Below, in pieces: positions 23,334 to 35,439 of a stretch of DNA of 64,000 nt. Numbering within the stretch: position 1 is the stretch's first letter; the number at the start of each line of letters is the position of its first letter. Below the pieces are notes generated by a model. The model saw only the letters and a list, made by a program, of their open reading frames with translations, was not told the DNA's origin and searched no databases. Made by a program: the position numbers and the translations under genes. This stretch comes from Papaver somniferum (lineage: Eukaryota > Streptophyta > Magnoliopsida > Ranunculales > Papaveraceae), in NCBI RefSeq assembly GCF_003573695.1, contig NC_039360.1:65163911-65227910 (forward strand), in the 5' to 3' direction.

Positions 23334-24100
23334 AAAAAGAAAAGACCAGACCAGTTAGACCAATCGGAATAAGTATTAACACTTGGATAGCAATATGCGT
23401 GTGTTCTCCCTGTTTCCGTCGCCTAAGCAAGCGTGGAATGCAGGACCCGTGGGAACTATCGTGTAATCTGCTGACAAGAAGCATGCGCCTGGATCCAAAA
23501 GATCTATTCATGCCGTTAAGTTTAAAAAAAAAAAAATGGTTATTGTTATGTGTAGTCAACTGCTGGTTCCCTTGTATTTGCCAGTTTGTTGATCTAGATT
23601 TAAGTTATTGACCACTGGTTCCCTTGTATATGCCAGTGTGTTAATATTAGTCGGACCGGTATCTCAGTCATTTAGGTTAGGTTCACCTTGGCAGAGGCCT
23701 TCAGACAGATATGGGAAACACCGTTCACTTTTCAACCATCTACATTTTTCTTTTTCCATCTTCTTAATCTTTTCATGTGATTAGTCTGACTCCGAGTATG
23801 ATGTCCATCGTGAAACTATCCTAGTAGAGCTCTGTCACTTATATGAATTTTAGTATGCTTGAGTGCAAACTCGTGTACAACAATTGGAATTTCGCATCAG
23901 GGTTCTTCCTCTTAGAGTCAATAATTGTATGCCAACCAAGGAGGTTCTTTAGTGCTTTCCAAGGTTCTGCGTAGATAGGTAGGGTCTGGAGTATTGGTTT
24001 TTGTGGGTACACCTCTGATAAACCCACCCGAGATTAACTCAGTCACTTTTCAAGAATAATTTTTGCTCGAGGACTAGCAAATAATAAGTTTGGGGGTATT
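22778..24100 (+). other. 3' non-coding interior of the nested element
   Basis: It contains the Athila-like TTGAGGACAATG motif (22935-22946), a 35-base poly-A run at 23297-23331, a duplicated phrase CTGGTTCCCTTGTAT.TGCCAG (23562-23583 and 23615-23636), and the polypurine tract at its end. No gene is supported. Confidence 0.6.
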
Positions 24101-25627
24101 TGATAGACACATTTTTGTGTCTAATATGTCTCAATTGTATGCATTGTTACTGCTCGATTTTATATTTATTGTGTGATTTTATGTCTTTGTAGGTATTTTT
24201 AGAGAAATAAGCCCTTGCGGCGAAATGGGCTCAAAAAGCAGTGTTTTACACCCCCGGAAAAATGTGCCGGAGGCACCCAGAAATTCACCGGAAACGTCCC
24301 AGAAATATCCCGGAGGAACCCAGAAAAATTACTATTTCAGCCCCAAATTGCTAAAGGGACACCAGAACTGGATTAGGGGGAGATCAGTTTTCCTCCCAAA
24401 ATTTGAATGAAAAATTTGGCGGGAAAGAATTGTTTCACGTCTGACAGTTAAGAATCGAGATTTTGGGCTATCCATGAAGAGATTAAAGCTATGATTTCTC
24501 TTGGGCTTGTTTCTTAGCCCTCATCAGGCGAGGAAAGGGTATTGGAATGGATCCAAATTGTCTGGATAAGACGATCAAGAGCTAAACAGGGTATACGTGA
24601 ATATTCTGGGAGATAATCTCGAGAATTTGTTCACAACAGGGACCGGGAATATCTCTGGTGATTGGTTCGGATATATGGAAGTTATTTGAGAATATATTCA
24701 CTGCGACGTTGGATTCTATGTTTAGAATATATACAAGGAAATCTCGGTGATTCCTGTGAGAGTAAAGAGAAAATATTCTTGCATTCAACCGAGAGGATTC
24801 AGAGTTATGACGAGATATTTTCATCCCCTGTTGGCTATATAAAGAGGTTACGAGACTCAGAGAAGACGGTCGAGAGTTGGGAGGAGAGAAGGAACGCTGC
24901 AGATCGAGAACCATGATTTCTCTCTGCTGCTGCTGCTGCCATGGATGAAGATGAAGAACACGAAGAACGGACTCGCAGAAGCAGTCGTTTATCAACAGTG
25001 TCTAAGACGTACACGCGTGGGTCGTAGTTCTTCGTACAACAGCAGTTAACATTTATCGTTCTTTTTGTAACAGCTGAACAGCGCCTTTGCAACAGTTATT
25101 TCTGTTGCGATTTTTCTGTTCAATTGTTTTACTCATTTTTATCATTTGTAAACAACTTTTTGAGCAATAAATAATTATTTTGAGAGCATTTTTACTATGA
25201 TGAGCTAAAACCCAACACTGGGACGACGGAGGAGGCCAAACTTCATACTTGGGGTAATTTCATTAATTCTTTTTAAGACTTTTGCATTAATTTAAAATTG
25301 AAATATGATTTGAATTAATTGGTTGTTATTTAATTTGATGATGTATGCTTGGCTTAGGTGTTTTGATACATCATGCTTAGGACTTACAACCAATGTTTTG
25401 AGAATCGACTTTGGCAAAATAAGAGTCCATATATGTTTTGAGCTATTATTGTTGAGAATAAATCATTAACCCTTATGTTATGAAGATTGGCCGAATCATT
25501 AGTCCCAGTAACTCTCTACCAATTTTTCAATATTTGTATATATATTTTTAAATCTAAAAATCCATTACCTTCACAAGTCCGAGAGTTTGAACCTTTATTA
25601 CTACAACCACCACGAAATCTTTAATCA
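24101..25627 (+). repeat. 3' LTR of the nested Athila-like element
   Basis: It runs from TGATAGACACATTTTTG to CTTTAATCA, followed by CTTGG. The TATA box TATATAAAG is at 24836-24844. The central 24883-25150 block differs strongly from the 5' LTR, while the flanking parts agree closely. Confidence 0.85.
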
Positions 25628-27690
25628 CTTGGCTTTATCCCATTACTGCTACGCATCTCTCTTCTTCACCTCTATCTCCATCTTTTACTTCCTATGAAAT
25701 ATCTATTACTACAATCCCTTCGTATCCTGTGCAATCAATCCCTTCTTCTTCTGCTCATGACTTTTCTACAAATTCCACATTTTTTTCGTCTTCACCAGCC
25801 CATTTTTCTTCACCGACACATTCTCCTTTACCATTGTCTCCTCGACGTCTCTCCTTTTCTAATACCAATACTACTTCCTCTACATCATCTTCTCCTATAA
25901 TATCTCATGTTGCTCCACTCTCTTCTAATGTACCATCTTTAGCATCCTCTCCATATGATTCTCCTTCTCTATCTACATCAACAGCGGACTTGCCTGCTGT
26001 ACAGGAGCTCCCTCAGTCGACTGCTAATACTCATCATATGGTTACTAGACTCAAGAATCACACTATTCAACCTAGAATCTTTAAAGGTTGTATTTCTACT
26101 CGATATCCCATATTGCAGTGTTTTGCATCTCAATTTAACTCACTTCCCTCTGATCCTACTTGCTTTACTGCTGCATCTAAATTCAAGGAATGGTGGGCAG
26201 CCATGCTTGAAGAATTTAATGCTCTTTTGTGCAATCGTACTTGGTCACTTGTTCCTCGTCGCTTTGGTATGAATGTTATTGGTTCAAAATGGGTATATCG
26301 TGTGAAGCAGAAATCTGATGACTCTCTTGACATACGTAAAGCACGCCTTATTGCTATGGGTTACTCACAACAATATGAAATTGATTATGATGATACCTTT
26401 AGCCCAGTTGTAAAGCCAGTCACAGTTCGTCTAGTTCTCAGCATTGCAGTCTCTTGTTCTTGGCCAATCAAGCAACTTGATGTTAAGAACGCGTTTCTAC
26501 ATGGTTCACTTGATCAAGAAGTATATATGGAACAACCTCAGGGATTCATAGACCCTCTTTATCCTAATCATGTTTGCTTATTGCATAAGGCTCTTTATGG
26601 TTTGAAACAAGCTCCTCGTGCATGGTTTCATCGCTTTGATGCTTTTCTATTGGATATTGGGTTCAAATCTTCACATTATGATCATTCAATATTAATTAAA
26701 CAATCAAGTAGTGGTATTCTCATCTTATTTCTATATGTTGATGATATAATTATCACTGGAAGTGATACTGTAGGTCTCCAAAATCTTCTGCCTACGCTTC
26801 AACAAGAATTCTCTATGAAAGATTTAGGGGACTTACTCTATTTTCTTGGTCTGGAAGCTACACGAACTAAGGACGGTTTGGTTTTAACTCAAAATAGATA
26901 CACATTGGATCTTTTAAAAAGGGTTGATCTTTCTGATTCAAAACCAGTCTCTACTCCTGTTTCGCCTCGTTCTAAACTGTCATCAACTGATGCTGCTTTG
27001 TTTCCTGACATTACATTACATCGCAGCCTGGTTGGAGGATTACAATATCTTAACATGACACGACCTGACATCACTTATGCATTTAATCAGGTTAGTCAGT
27101 TTATGCATCGACCAACTCAATCTCACTTTAAGGCTGTGAAGCGTATATTTTGGTATCTTAAGGGCACACTTGGTCATGACATCTCCTTTTGGCGCCATAA
27201 TCCTATGCAGCTCACGAATTTTTTTGATGCTGATTGGGGAGGTGATCCTGATACTTCTCGCTCTACCACAGGTCATTGCATTTTATTAGGTAAGAATCTT
27301 ATTTCATGGGGATCTAAAAAGCAACCATCAGTTTCTACTAGCAGTACTGAGGCTGAGTATCGTGCTTTATCTTTTACATCTGCTGAACTTACATGGATTC
27401 AATATTTACCGCATGATCTTGGTTCATCTTTAAAGCAGCCACCAACTCTGTATTGTGATAATATCAGTGCTACTTATCTTGCCATTAATCCTATTCAGCA
27501 TTCAAGATCAAAGCATATTCAAATTCATTATCATTTTGTCAGAGAGCGTATATCATCAGGACATCTACAACTATGTTAGATTGCTATTGCACATCAGCTT
27601 GCTGATTTGTTTACCAAAGGTATGTCCACTACAAGATTTGTTTTTCTTTGTAGCAAGCTTTCACGTTGTCTATCATCGCGTACAACTTGA
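25628..27690 (+). pseudogene. Copia reverse transcriptase-RNase H part
   Basis: This continues the Copia pol gene after the CTTGG duplication. A Ser/Pro/Thr-rich linker is followed by the reverse transcriptase: WWAAMLEEFNALLCNRTW, GSKWVYRVK, ARLIAMGYSQQ, LDVKNAFLHGSLDQEVYM and QAPRAWFHRFD. The catalytic motif is FLYVDDIIITGS. RNase H then follows (DADWGGDPDTSRSTTG, STEAEYRAL, LYCDN). The frame is open from 25729 to TAG 27577-27579; beyond it the same frame still reads AHQLADLFTKG, the expected C-terminal end, to a TGA near 27690. Only one nonsense codon thus lies in this half. Confidence 0.9.
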
Positions 27691-27700
27691 GGGGAGGGGG

Positions 27701-27857
27701 TGTAGAATATAATCCAATGTATATGGTCTGGTCCATGTCCATACATATAGTCGGTTTACTTGTAAAGAGTCCAATGTAATCCTATGTCCATTAAACTTAA
27801 TATATATACATGCCTCTGGCACCCTAACAGGGTTAAGAGAGCTTATACAATTGTTCA
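27701..27857 (+). repeat. 3' LTR of the Ale-type Copia element
   Basis: It starts right after the purine tract GAGGGGAGGGGG, matches the 5' LTR, ends AATTGTTCA and is followed by AAGCT. Confidence 0.85.
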
Positions 27858-27875
27858 AAGCTTCATAAGCAGAAC

Positions 27876-28479
27876 TAGGGGTGGGACATGGGGTTGGGTT
27901 GACCCACCCAACCCGAACTTTGGGCGGACATGGGCAACATATTTCAAAATTTTGTGCAAGCTTGGGCATAACTTTTACAAATCCGAGTTAAATTTGGGCA
28001 AGCATGGGCACAAATATCACTAACTCCAAGCAACCCGCCCAACCCGAAGAACTATAATATAGTTATGTAAAATTATTTTTAAAATTGGTATTATTATCTA
28101 TTTAGAGTAATTTTAGTTATTATACTCAAATCTAATAATTAAAATATAAATTATATCTATCTCATTAATCATTCAATATTCAAAAAGTTTATATTATTGT
28201 AAATAATCTTAATTTATTTGAAAATTTGAGATAAATGGAGCAATTAAATTTTATTATTACTAAAATTTGTTATTATTATATTAACAAACTCGTATGTCCA
28301 ATGAAACTTGGGCCAATCCGAGGAACCCGGAGAACCCGAGGAACATAACTTGGGCGGACTTGGGCAGTATCTCCATGGGTTCCACGGGTTCCATGGGCAA
28401 TCTGGGCAAAGGATTCCTAACTCGGGTCTGCCTCGGCCAAGCCTTCTAACCCGCCCAACCAACCCAAGTCCCAACCCTA
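27876..28479. mobile_element. Non-autonomous hAT-type MITE
   Basis: The 604-bp unit has inverted ends TAGGGGTGGGACATGGG and, at the right, the complement of TAGGGTTGGGACTTGGG. An 8-bp target duplication flanks it (AGCAGAAC 27868-27875, AGCAGGAC 28480-28487), one mismatch apart, which is the hAT hallmark. GGGC/CCCGAAC-type subterminal repeats occupy both sides of an AT-rich core. No transposase is encoded; the Pro/Gly-rich frames are artefacts of the repeats. Confidence 0.85.
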
Positions 28480-28487
28480 AGCAGGAC

Positions 28488-30377
28488 AAGAATTATGTTG
28501 GGAATAACGCAACTTCTAAACATTAATTACCACATGCTAATGGATGGAACTTGGGTCATGCTAATGGCATCAAGAATGGTAACAACGAGGAATTGTCCAA
28601 AAGTACAATTTGAAACAGACTAAAAAAAACTCCTACAATTTATAGACTCAAATGTTGAACCACCTTGGTATATAGCTGAAATGTTTATCGAAATCAAACA
28701 GAAAATGCTTCAGATTCCACAATGTACTATTTATCGCAATTACATGGTAGGAAAATAAGCACAAGATAGTCTGGAAAATTATGTGGCAGATGACACTACA
28801 ATAAGTTTGGACCATACGATCCCAATTTTTTGTAAACTGAATTGTATTATATAACTCTATGGGTATGGCATACCATCACGTAATCGTTTCCTAGTATAAT
28901 AAATAAAAAATCTTCATACTTAGAAAAAAATGATTTCACTAAGTATCACACAAGTTTGGGAGAAAATCTAAGGCGGGTCGAACAGTTTTTTTCGCTATGA
29001 AATTTTTTCCAAACTTACAATTTTACAGTTTTCTTTGATAGTTATAGTATAAGATTTCCTGAAAAGATATTAGCTTATACTCTCTCTATATGAGGTACAA
29101 TAGTAGAAATACAGATGATCTTAGTGAAGTGTCGACCGTTGAGAATTTTTTTTGTTTGTTTTCAATACTGGTGTTCAAGACAATAACTAGCACTTTTACT
29201 TTCTAGTGTTTGGTGATTTATAAGCAACCATATAATCATAAATAGAAAAAATGATCTCATCAAAGTTCTATTAATAAAATTATACAATAAAAGTCTCACT
29301 ATTTAAGCACTTCAAAATTTGGCACACTTGCACTTCTCTGGAGTAGGGAATTATATTGAGTTTATATGCTCCAAATATTATATCGTCCATATTTGTTTTA
29401 GTTACAAACGGCATTTTTTTCGAAAATGTATTGTCCAAGGACTTTTCATTTATATTGACGTAGAACAATATGATACTGTATTTAAAAGTTTCTGGATGCG
29501 TCTCGTAATATGCTCGACAATATCAACTCAACCACTTGAGAAAAATTGTTTTTTACTTTCTTAATTTTCTTCTTTATAAGTTTTTGCCATGTTGTTTTCC
29601 TTCGGAAATTTAGTTTAGTAGGCTTCATTTTTTCTTTTTCGTATTAGGACATATATGTATATACGTTTTAGCTTGGACTCTTTCGTTTGTTTTACTTTTT
29701 TTTTTTTGTTTTTTTTTTGTCTTAGCTTTGCTTTTCTTAACGACTTTCCTAAGCTTGATATCTACCTCTTATATGTAGACTTATCAATTATTTCTATCAA
29801 TATATTCTTTAATTCTAACAAAAATAATAATATTTTCATGTATTCGCTTTCGTCTGGGCTCAGTAATATTCGCAGCAGAAGCATTAGCATTCTGTTCATT
29901 TAATGGAGGTCGCCACATCATGTACAACTTCACTAGTTTGAGATAAAAGATCATCTTTTATTACCAACTTCTGAAGTACAATCCTTCAAACTTGAAAGAC
30001 GTATTGGTAATTTGGTACAACAACAACAACAACAAATTTACCCTATGAAGAAAATAAACATCATTCCAACCATTATTTCATACGATATGTCTCAGTAGAT
30101 ATAATGGTACATAATATGAGTAAATAAGATAGTCAGTCTTCTCACACTTTTGTTGATGAAGTTCTCCTTTGTCCCTCAGTCTTTAATCTTCATAGTCCAT
30201 TGGTGAATTTTGATACTCAACTACCATGATACATTCCAAGTCCGAGACTCACCTTAGTAGGCCATATACAAATCAATATGTAATCAATCAAATATATTTG
30301 ACAACAAGCCTGACATACAAAAAATTGCGATTTTTGCGAACTTCAGATTCTGTCCTCCTTGCTTTCCCACAAGGGAT
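28488..30377. other. Intergenic DNA with a degraded LTR fragment
   Basis: There is no gene. The segment 30145-30310 resembles, on the minus strand, the start of the Copia-type LTR at 34966-35120 (GATGAAGTTCTCC, TGATACTCAACTA, CCGAGACT). T-rich tracts lie near 29696-29720, and a short ACAACAACAAC run near 30018-30034. Confidence 0.4.
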
Positions 30378-31395
30378 ATGATTTATTTGTTCTTTGTTTC
30401 CTATAGTAAAGAAATATGCATTGACTACCTTTGCCTACCCCTTCCTTATAATGCTTTTCGGTATTGCAGTTTATCATCAGACGTGTCTGTTTTCCTTGTG
30501 CTTGAGCTACTAAAGAAATTAGCGTCAATGAATTTCAGTTACTATCATCTATTTATCACAGAGTTGATGGTTAACTCGGGTATCTGTGTTAATGATGCAA
30601 TTTATGAGCTCAAACAAAATGACACACTGCACGTCTCAACTTCCACCAATGGTATTGCTCCTATGCTGAGAGTTTTACATGCGATGAGCTCTCCCGTTCA
30701 ATCATAAAATGAGAAGGTGAAGCATTTGATTGATACTCAGGTCTTGATGAGAAACCCACATCTGGATCCTTTATGGTCAGAGTTAAGCACATCGATGAAG
30801 ATCTACAGTGCGACAAGTGCAGGAATTGTCAAATTATATGCGTACATCGAAGCGATATTAATAACATATATTTTCTGTGATCGTGGGACTATTGAAGCTG
30901 AAGATGCCACCACTTCCACCAGACAGCAGGGGAGATCTTCAGCTTCCACCACAGATACGTTCTTGGTAAAGCATATGACTATGTTGAACGAGATCATCCA
31001 ACAATACCCTTGGGCGTTTTGATAAGTCGTTCTCTCTTATGTTGAAGGTGTTGAGTTTTGTCAACTTCAAAATCTGGAGTAACTATTTTCGTACTAAACT
31101 TAGTCTGTTGCACGTTGATGTGGGGCATACATTTTCTATTAGAGTGAGGAGAACGCATGTATTGGAAGATACACGTCGTTGCGTGTGGCGTGACAGAAAT
31201 CTAAAAGGGAAGCTTTATATTAATTTCGAATATGAAGAAGGAATTGATGTTGGCCGGCTTCAAAGAGATTGGTTTGAGCTCTCCTCGAAGGCTCTGTGCG
31301 ACAAGAATTTTCTGCTTTTTGCGAAAGTTGGCGATGATGAGACATATCAGCTGAGTCCTGTCTATAAGCTTCAGGGATTTGACTTTTATCACTGA
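30378..31395 (+). pseudogene. UPL1/2-type HECT ubiquitin ligase fragment
   Basis: Three frame pieces together read like the region before and at the start of the HECT domain of plant UPL1/UPL2. They are VLELLKKLASMNFSYYHLF, then GIAPMLRVLHAMSS, then DPLWSELSTSM, then HMTMLNEIIQQYPWAF, then RRTHVLEDTRRCVWRDRNLK, and finally FEYEEGIDVGRLQRDWFELS. The last matches the EEGIDAGGLTREW(Y/F) motif of the HECT N-lobe. There is an in-frame TAA at 30705-30707 and a frameshift near 31022. The frame ends at 31395, far before the catalytic Cys lobe. The intact protein would transfer ubiquitin from E2 to substrates; this piece cannot. The absence of clear introns leaves open a processed copy. Confidence 0.8.
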
Positions 31396-33989
31396 TACTT
31401 TACTGTAAATACTGTGATAAAGTCATTCCAAGTATCCAAAGTAAACTATTCTTTTTCCGAATCCGGGTAAGGTAGTGCTTTTATTTACAAAAGATGCAAA
31501 GCTTGTTAAAAAAGAAAATGATACGCATGTTAATGAAAAAATTAAAAAAACTCGGAGATAACAGTGCAAAAGATTAAAAACAAAACAATGTGCTACTATT
31601 GAAGTGGTAAAACTACGTAAAGAACATCTTTTCATTTAGTATTTTATTTTCTTGAAAATAAATTAATAAATCATTATCTAACTTGTTGGAATTACTCCCC
31701 ACAATAAACACGTTAAACACTTCATAATTTTTAGGATTAATTACACCCCAAAGGCCCAAACATCCAGCAAGACTAAAAAAAATATAACTTAATAGATAAA
31801 TATTAACACAACTTGTTGCTAGGCTGCCACCTAAAATTTTGTACGAATAATTTATTAACACATAATTTAATAAAATTGTAAACACATTCAATATTAATAT
31901 ATTTAAATAGTGTTTGGATTATATATGCAATAAGCTTTTAATATAAACATCGTTTGATTATGTTTTTATCATGTCATCATTCTGTTCACTATCATATCAT
32001 CCATCATTCTTCAGAAGTAACTTCATACATAAAGCATCATCTTTATCGTAAATACAACAACTTCGCCATAATTTGTACCATCAACATCATTGTTAGCTGA
32101 AATCATTTCATCCAGTCGATCATTCTTCAGAGGTAGTCATATATCTTTTAGCTTTTGACTTTATTTGGGATAAAATTGTAATTTCTAAAGTTAGGTACTA
32201 AATTGCAAGATTTTTCCCTCATCCTAGAGAGCCTCTATTTGTCGTGGGTATTCATATGTTTACGGTAGTCATCTCTTAAAAGTGTTCTTTTCTCCTCACT
32301 CAACAAGCACATCTTGAATGGTCGCATGCATAAAAAAATTTCTCACTTTGCTTGTTCAATTTCTTTTTGGACGCTATGAATTAATAACTGATCTTCGTAG
32401 TGGATTGATGTTGTTGCTGCAGAAACCCTAGATCTAAGAAAGTTATGGATTGTTCTTATAAATGAACTTAGTCGGTTCTAAATCCAGGTTTATTCCGATT
32501 TTTCCCGGTTCCAAATCCAATTTTATTCCAATCGTAGCTTTAGAATAAATTAAAAGATGATATTATTTTTCTCCGTGATTGGAAGTACATTAAGGGTGCC
32601 CCCAAATAGTGATAGATACAAGATTTTTAATTGGATGGTGACTATGGAATTTTTTTCTTATCTTGACTAGTCTTGCGCTTTTTTATGCGCAAATCATAAC
32701 GGCTTGCACCATACATGATAAAAAAAAAACTAGATGACCGCTGCCATGGTGGGACGACCGACCGAAAAAGTTGATGTAAAATTAAATTTTATACTCACAA
32801 TTTAGTTCCTCCATAATGGCACGAAGTCGGACTTGTAAATTTGTAAAGCGAAACTTGATTCTGCATTATGCTCTCCTGCTGAAGTACAAACTTGTACTTT
32901 GCTGCACATGTAAAAAATCCATATCATTAAAACTTTACTTACGTGATGAGCATTATAAAATCAGTAAGCTTACAACCTGCTGCATGAACTCTTATTTTGC
33001 GATTTTGATAAGCAACACGACATATTTCCTTCAATACCCGTCTTTCATGGTCAGTCATTTGCTCTTGCCTTCCTTTATACCGAGCATGCCACAATTCTTT
33101 TTTTTTCTTGTCTTTGTCACTCTCTGATAGATCGTGAAGTCTAGCTAGCTCTATAAATCTTGGGCTTCGACGTGGATCCATCAACTAAATTAAGTTCACA
33201 AACAGGTAAGAGAGTAGTAGTAGAAGTTAAAATTGTGAGAGATTTTAGTTACGAAATTGAGTAAATAAAAAGAGAGAATCAGAAAACAAACGTATCTGCA
33301 GTAGAATGAGTTAGAGGAGGGTGGTGGTGATGGTGGTGATTTAACTCAATTCAGAATGTATTCTTAAAATTGACGTGAATTCCCAAAATTCAACTCCACA
33401 TTACCTTCTGCTACTCCAACGGAAAATCGTACATAGACTTGGTATTTTTTTACCCTTACAATAATGTATGATAGCCGCAGAACAAATTATATGGTCTCTC
33501 TTCTAGATCCTCTCTACAAAGCGACAAGTACAAAAGAAAAAAAAATCACCATATGAGAATATCGTTTAACAACATTAAGCAAAGGTTATTAGTAAAACCG
33601 ATTAAGTATAAATTGAAATTTAAGAAAACATCCTGAAACCAAAACTTGAATATTCTTATTCTACCTATAGAGATACCAAAATGATTGAGTCATACTTTGG
33701 CTTGGGGTTTCAGTCTCATCAACCCAGTCTAAAATCATATCTAATAACTGTCCAGAACAAATATGAGAGACTGTGAAACCTGACTTCTGGACAACCAAAG
33801 AAAATAGGCTAAAAACTCATGGTGCATCCAATTGATGAGAGTCAGAATTCCTGCATCCCTGAGGAATATTTTAGCATTGTTCTTAAACTTAGGATTCAAA
33901 TGGTAAAGATGGCTAAATTCTTACCTGATAGTTGTATACTACTATTACTACCAATATCCTGTTGGGCATTTATACAAACAACGAACGTT
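31396..33989. other. AT-rich intergenic DNA
   Basis: I see no gene with good support. One minus-strand frame at 33184-32939 reads PRRSPRFIELARLHDLSESD followed by a basic, Lys-rich stretch. The composition is protein-like but I cannot place the family; it could be an exon of a host gene or of a transposon. A GGTGGTGGTGATGGTGGTG run lies near 33319-33340. Confidence 0.35.
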
Positions 33990-35166
33990 CAAAATCCTTA
34001 AATTTGATCATCCCTTGGAAAATTGGTGTAAGCTTCATAAGGTTGTTTTCCACTACTTCTGTTCTTCGTGGATAAGAGTGAGACAAAAAGGTGTTTTCCT
34101 TGGGGATCGTGACTCCGAGTTGGTAATTATCTCTTTGATAGTTACGCAACTTGTAATCTAGGTTAATCAATAATTCTTGTCTATTGTAAGGTTCTTCTCT
34201 CCTGATATAAGGTCATTCAAGGATTGTCGATCATAAACCCTAGGTTTGATAGATTTCAATTCTCGATCGAATGCCGGCACTAGTTGGTTGAAACTGAACT
34301 AGAAAGATATAACTTACATGAACCCTTTATTTATAGTGAACGGTTGCTTGAATCCTAAGCAATTTTTCGTGAGCTATTTTCTTTTACAAAGACTCTTCTT
34401 ATTTTGAGAGTCTTTTCTAAGTTACAACTCTTGCATAAATAATTACTTTAGAATAAATTTTATTTTTGTAAAATAAATTACAATTTAACTTAGGAAGGAG
34501 TTTAAAACATCACACACACTTTAATATGATAATCAATTGTGTGTCGAAGAATAGCCATCTTGCCTAGATAAGGAAACATCAAAAACTTGACCAAAAAGGC
34601 ATCTAGTCATGTTTTCACGCTCAAGTCCGTGAAACGTTACAAACAGTTCTCGGAGTGTTTCTTATTCACAAACTGCAACACTTAATAAGTGTTTCTTTAA
34701 TAAATCACTCATAACTTCTTCGTTATAACTCGAAATTAAATGATTCTTGGATCGTTGAATCCATAAGCATACGACATAAGGATCTTTCCAGGGACAAAGG
34801 TCATTATCACTAAAGTCGTGGTTCAAATATCCTCGAGCCCATACATAAATACATGTTTACCGCCATATGAATTGTTCCATAGAGTAAGCAATTGTTTAGA
34901 TATATTAGAAAGGTAGAATTAAAAAAGAGTCCAAATGAAATCAGTAACCACATACCTCTTGTCGATGAAGTTCTCCAAATGTCTTCGTTTGATCTTCAGT
35001 CTTCAATCTTCGACGGTGATGTCTGATACTCAACTATAAAATTGTAACCTCGTCCGAGACTTGACTTTAGTAGACTAGAAATCAAGATATAGTTTTGATC
35101 ATATAACCTTTTACAACAAGCTTGAGATAGCAAAACTTGTGGGTTCAACCAAGCATTTCTCTAACA
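33990..35166 (-). repeat. Diverged Copia LTR remnant, minus strand
   Basis: Read on the minus strand it begins TGTTAGAGAAATGCTTGG at 35166. It follows the plan of the complete LTR at 51539: TTGCTATCTCAAGC, GATTTCTAGTCTACTA, TCTCGGACGAGG and GATGAAGTTCTCC in the opposite sense. The far end, around 34240-34000, contains AAACCCTAGGTTT text like 53160-53172. The similarity is clear at the start and patchy later, so the lower boundary is approximate. Confidence 0.55.
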
Positions 35167-35439
35167 CTATCGATATGCACGTTCTGCAACGAAACACTTT
35201 CCAAACTTCCAACATACTAATGTTGTTGTGGTCTTTACATTGTATCCAATGCTGGACTAAATCTATATAATTTTAATAATATGTGATTTATACACTATGA
35301 TTATAGTAACACCAGATGATTTTAGTATATTCACTCATACAATAAAATGTCTCATAACAGTTTTAATCGGAAATTCTAATACTATAAATTTTGGTCTTAG
35401 TGAATTTTGCAACACTGCTAATAAGAGTTTCAGTTTACT

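Larger units (their letters stand above)
18497..25627 (+). mobile_element. Pol-less Athila-like LTR element nested in Copia pol
   Basis: LTRs of 1477 bp (18497-19973) and 1527 bp (24101-25627) start TGATAGACACATTTTTG and end TTTAATCA. A perfect 5-bp duplication CTTGG flanks the unit. A degenerate tRNA-Asp-type primer site TGGCGCCGCCGACGCGGA lies at 19977-19994, and a polypurine tract in AGTTTGGGGGTATT precedes the 3' LTR. The interior holds two open frames (21043-21432 and 21482-22777) but no reverse transcriptase, RNase H or integrase. The 3' leader text (CATTGAGGACAATG... TTAAGTTTGGGGGTATG near 22932-22970) is the kind seen at the end of Athila coding regions. It is a complete non-autonomous element. 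Confidence 0.85.
15608..27857 (+). mobile_element. Ale/Retrofit-type Copia element, interrupted
   Basis: Short LTRs lie at 15608-15757 and 27701-27857. Both start TGTAGAATATA, end AATTGTTCA and agree at roughly nine positions in ten. An initiator-tRNA-Met-type primer site (TGGTACCAAGAGCC) follows the 5' LTR, and a purine-rich tract (GAGGGGAGGGGG) precedes the 3' LTR. Flanks AATCT and AAGCT look like a decayed 5-bp target duplication. With the nested 18497-25627 insertion and its duplicated CTTGG removed, the element is about 5.1 kb, normal for this lineage. The gag-pol frame carries several stops and frameshifts, so it is not autonomous now. Confidence 0.9.

Noticed and set aside
23245..23611. 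Overlapping ORFs across the 35-base poly-A run
   Set aside because: Low-complexity readout of the A run with no conserved motif in the rest.
28244..28526. Gly/Pro-rich ORFs on both strands
   Set aside because: They are products of GGGC/CCCG subterminal repeats of the hAT MITE.
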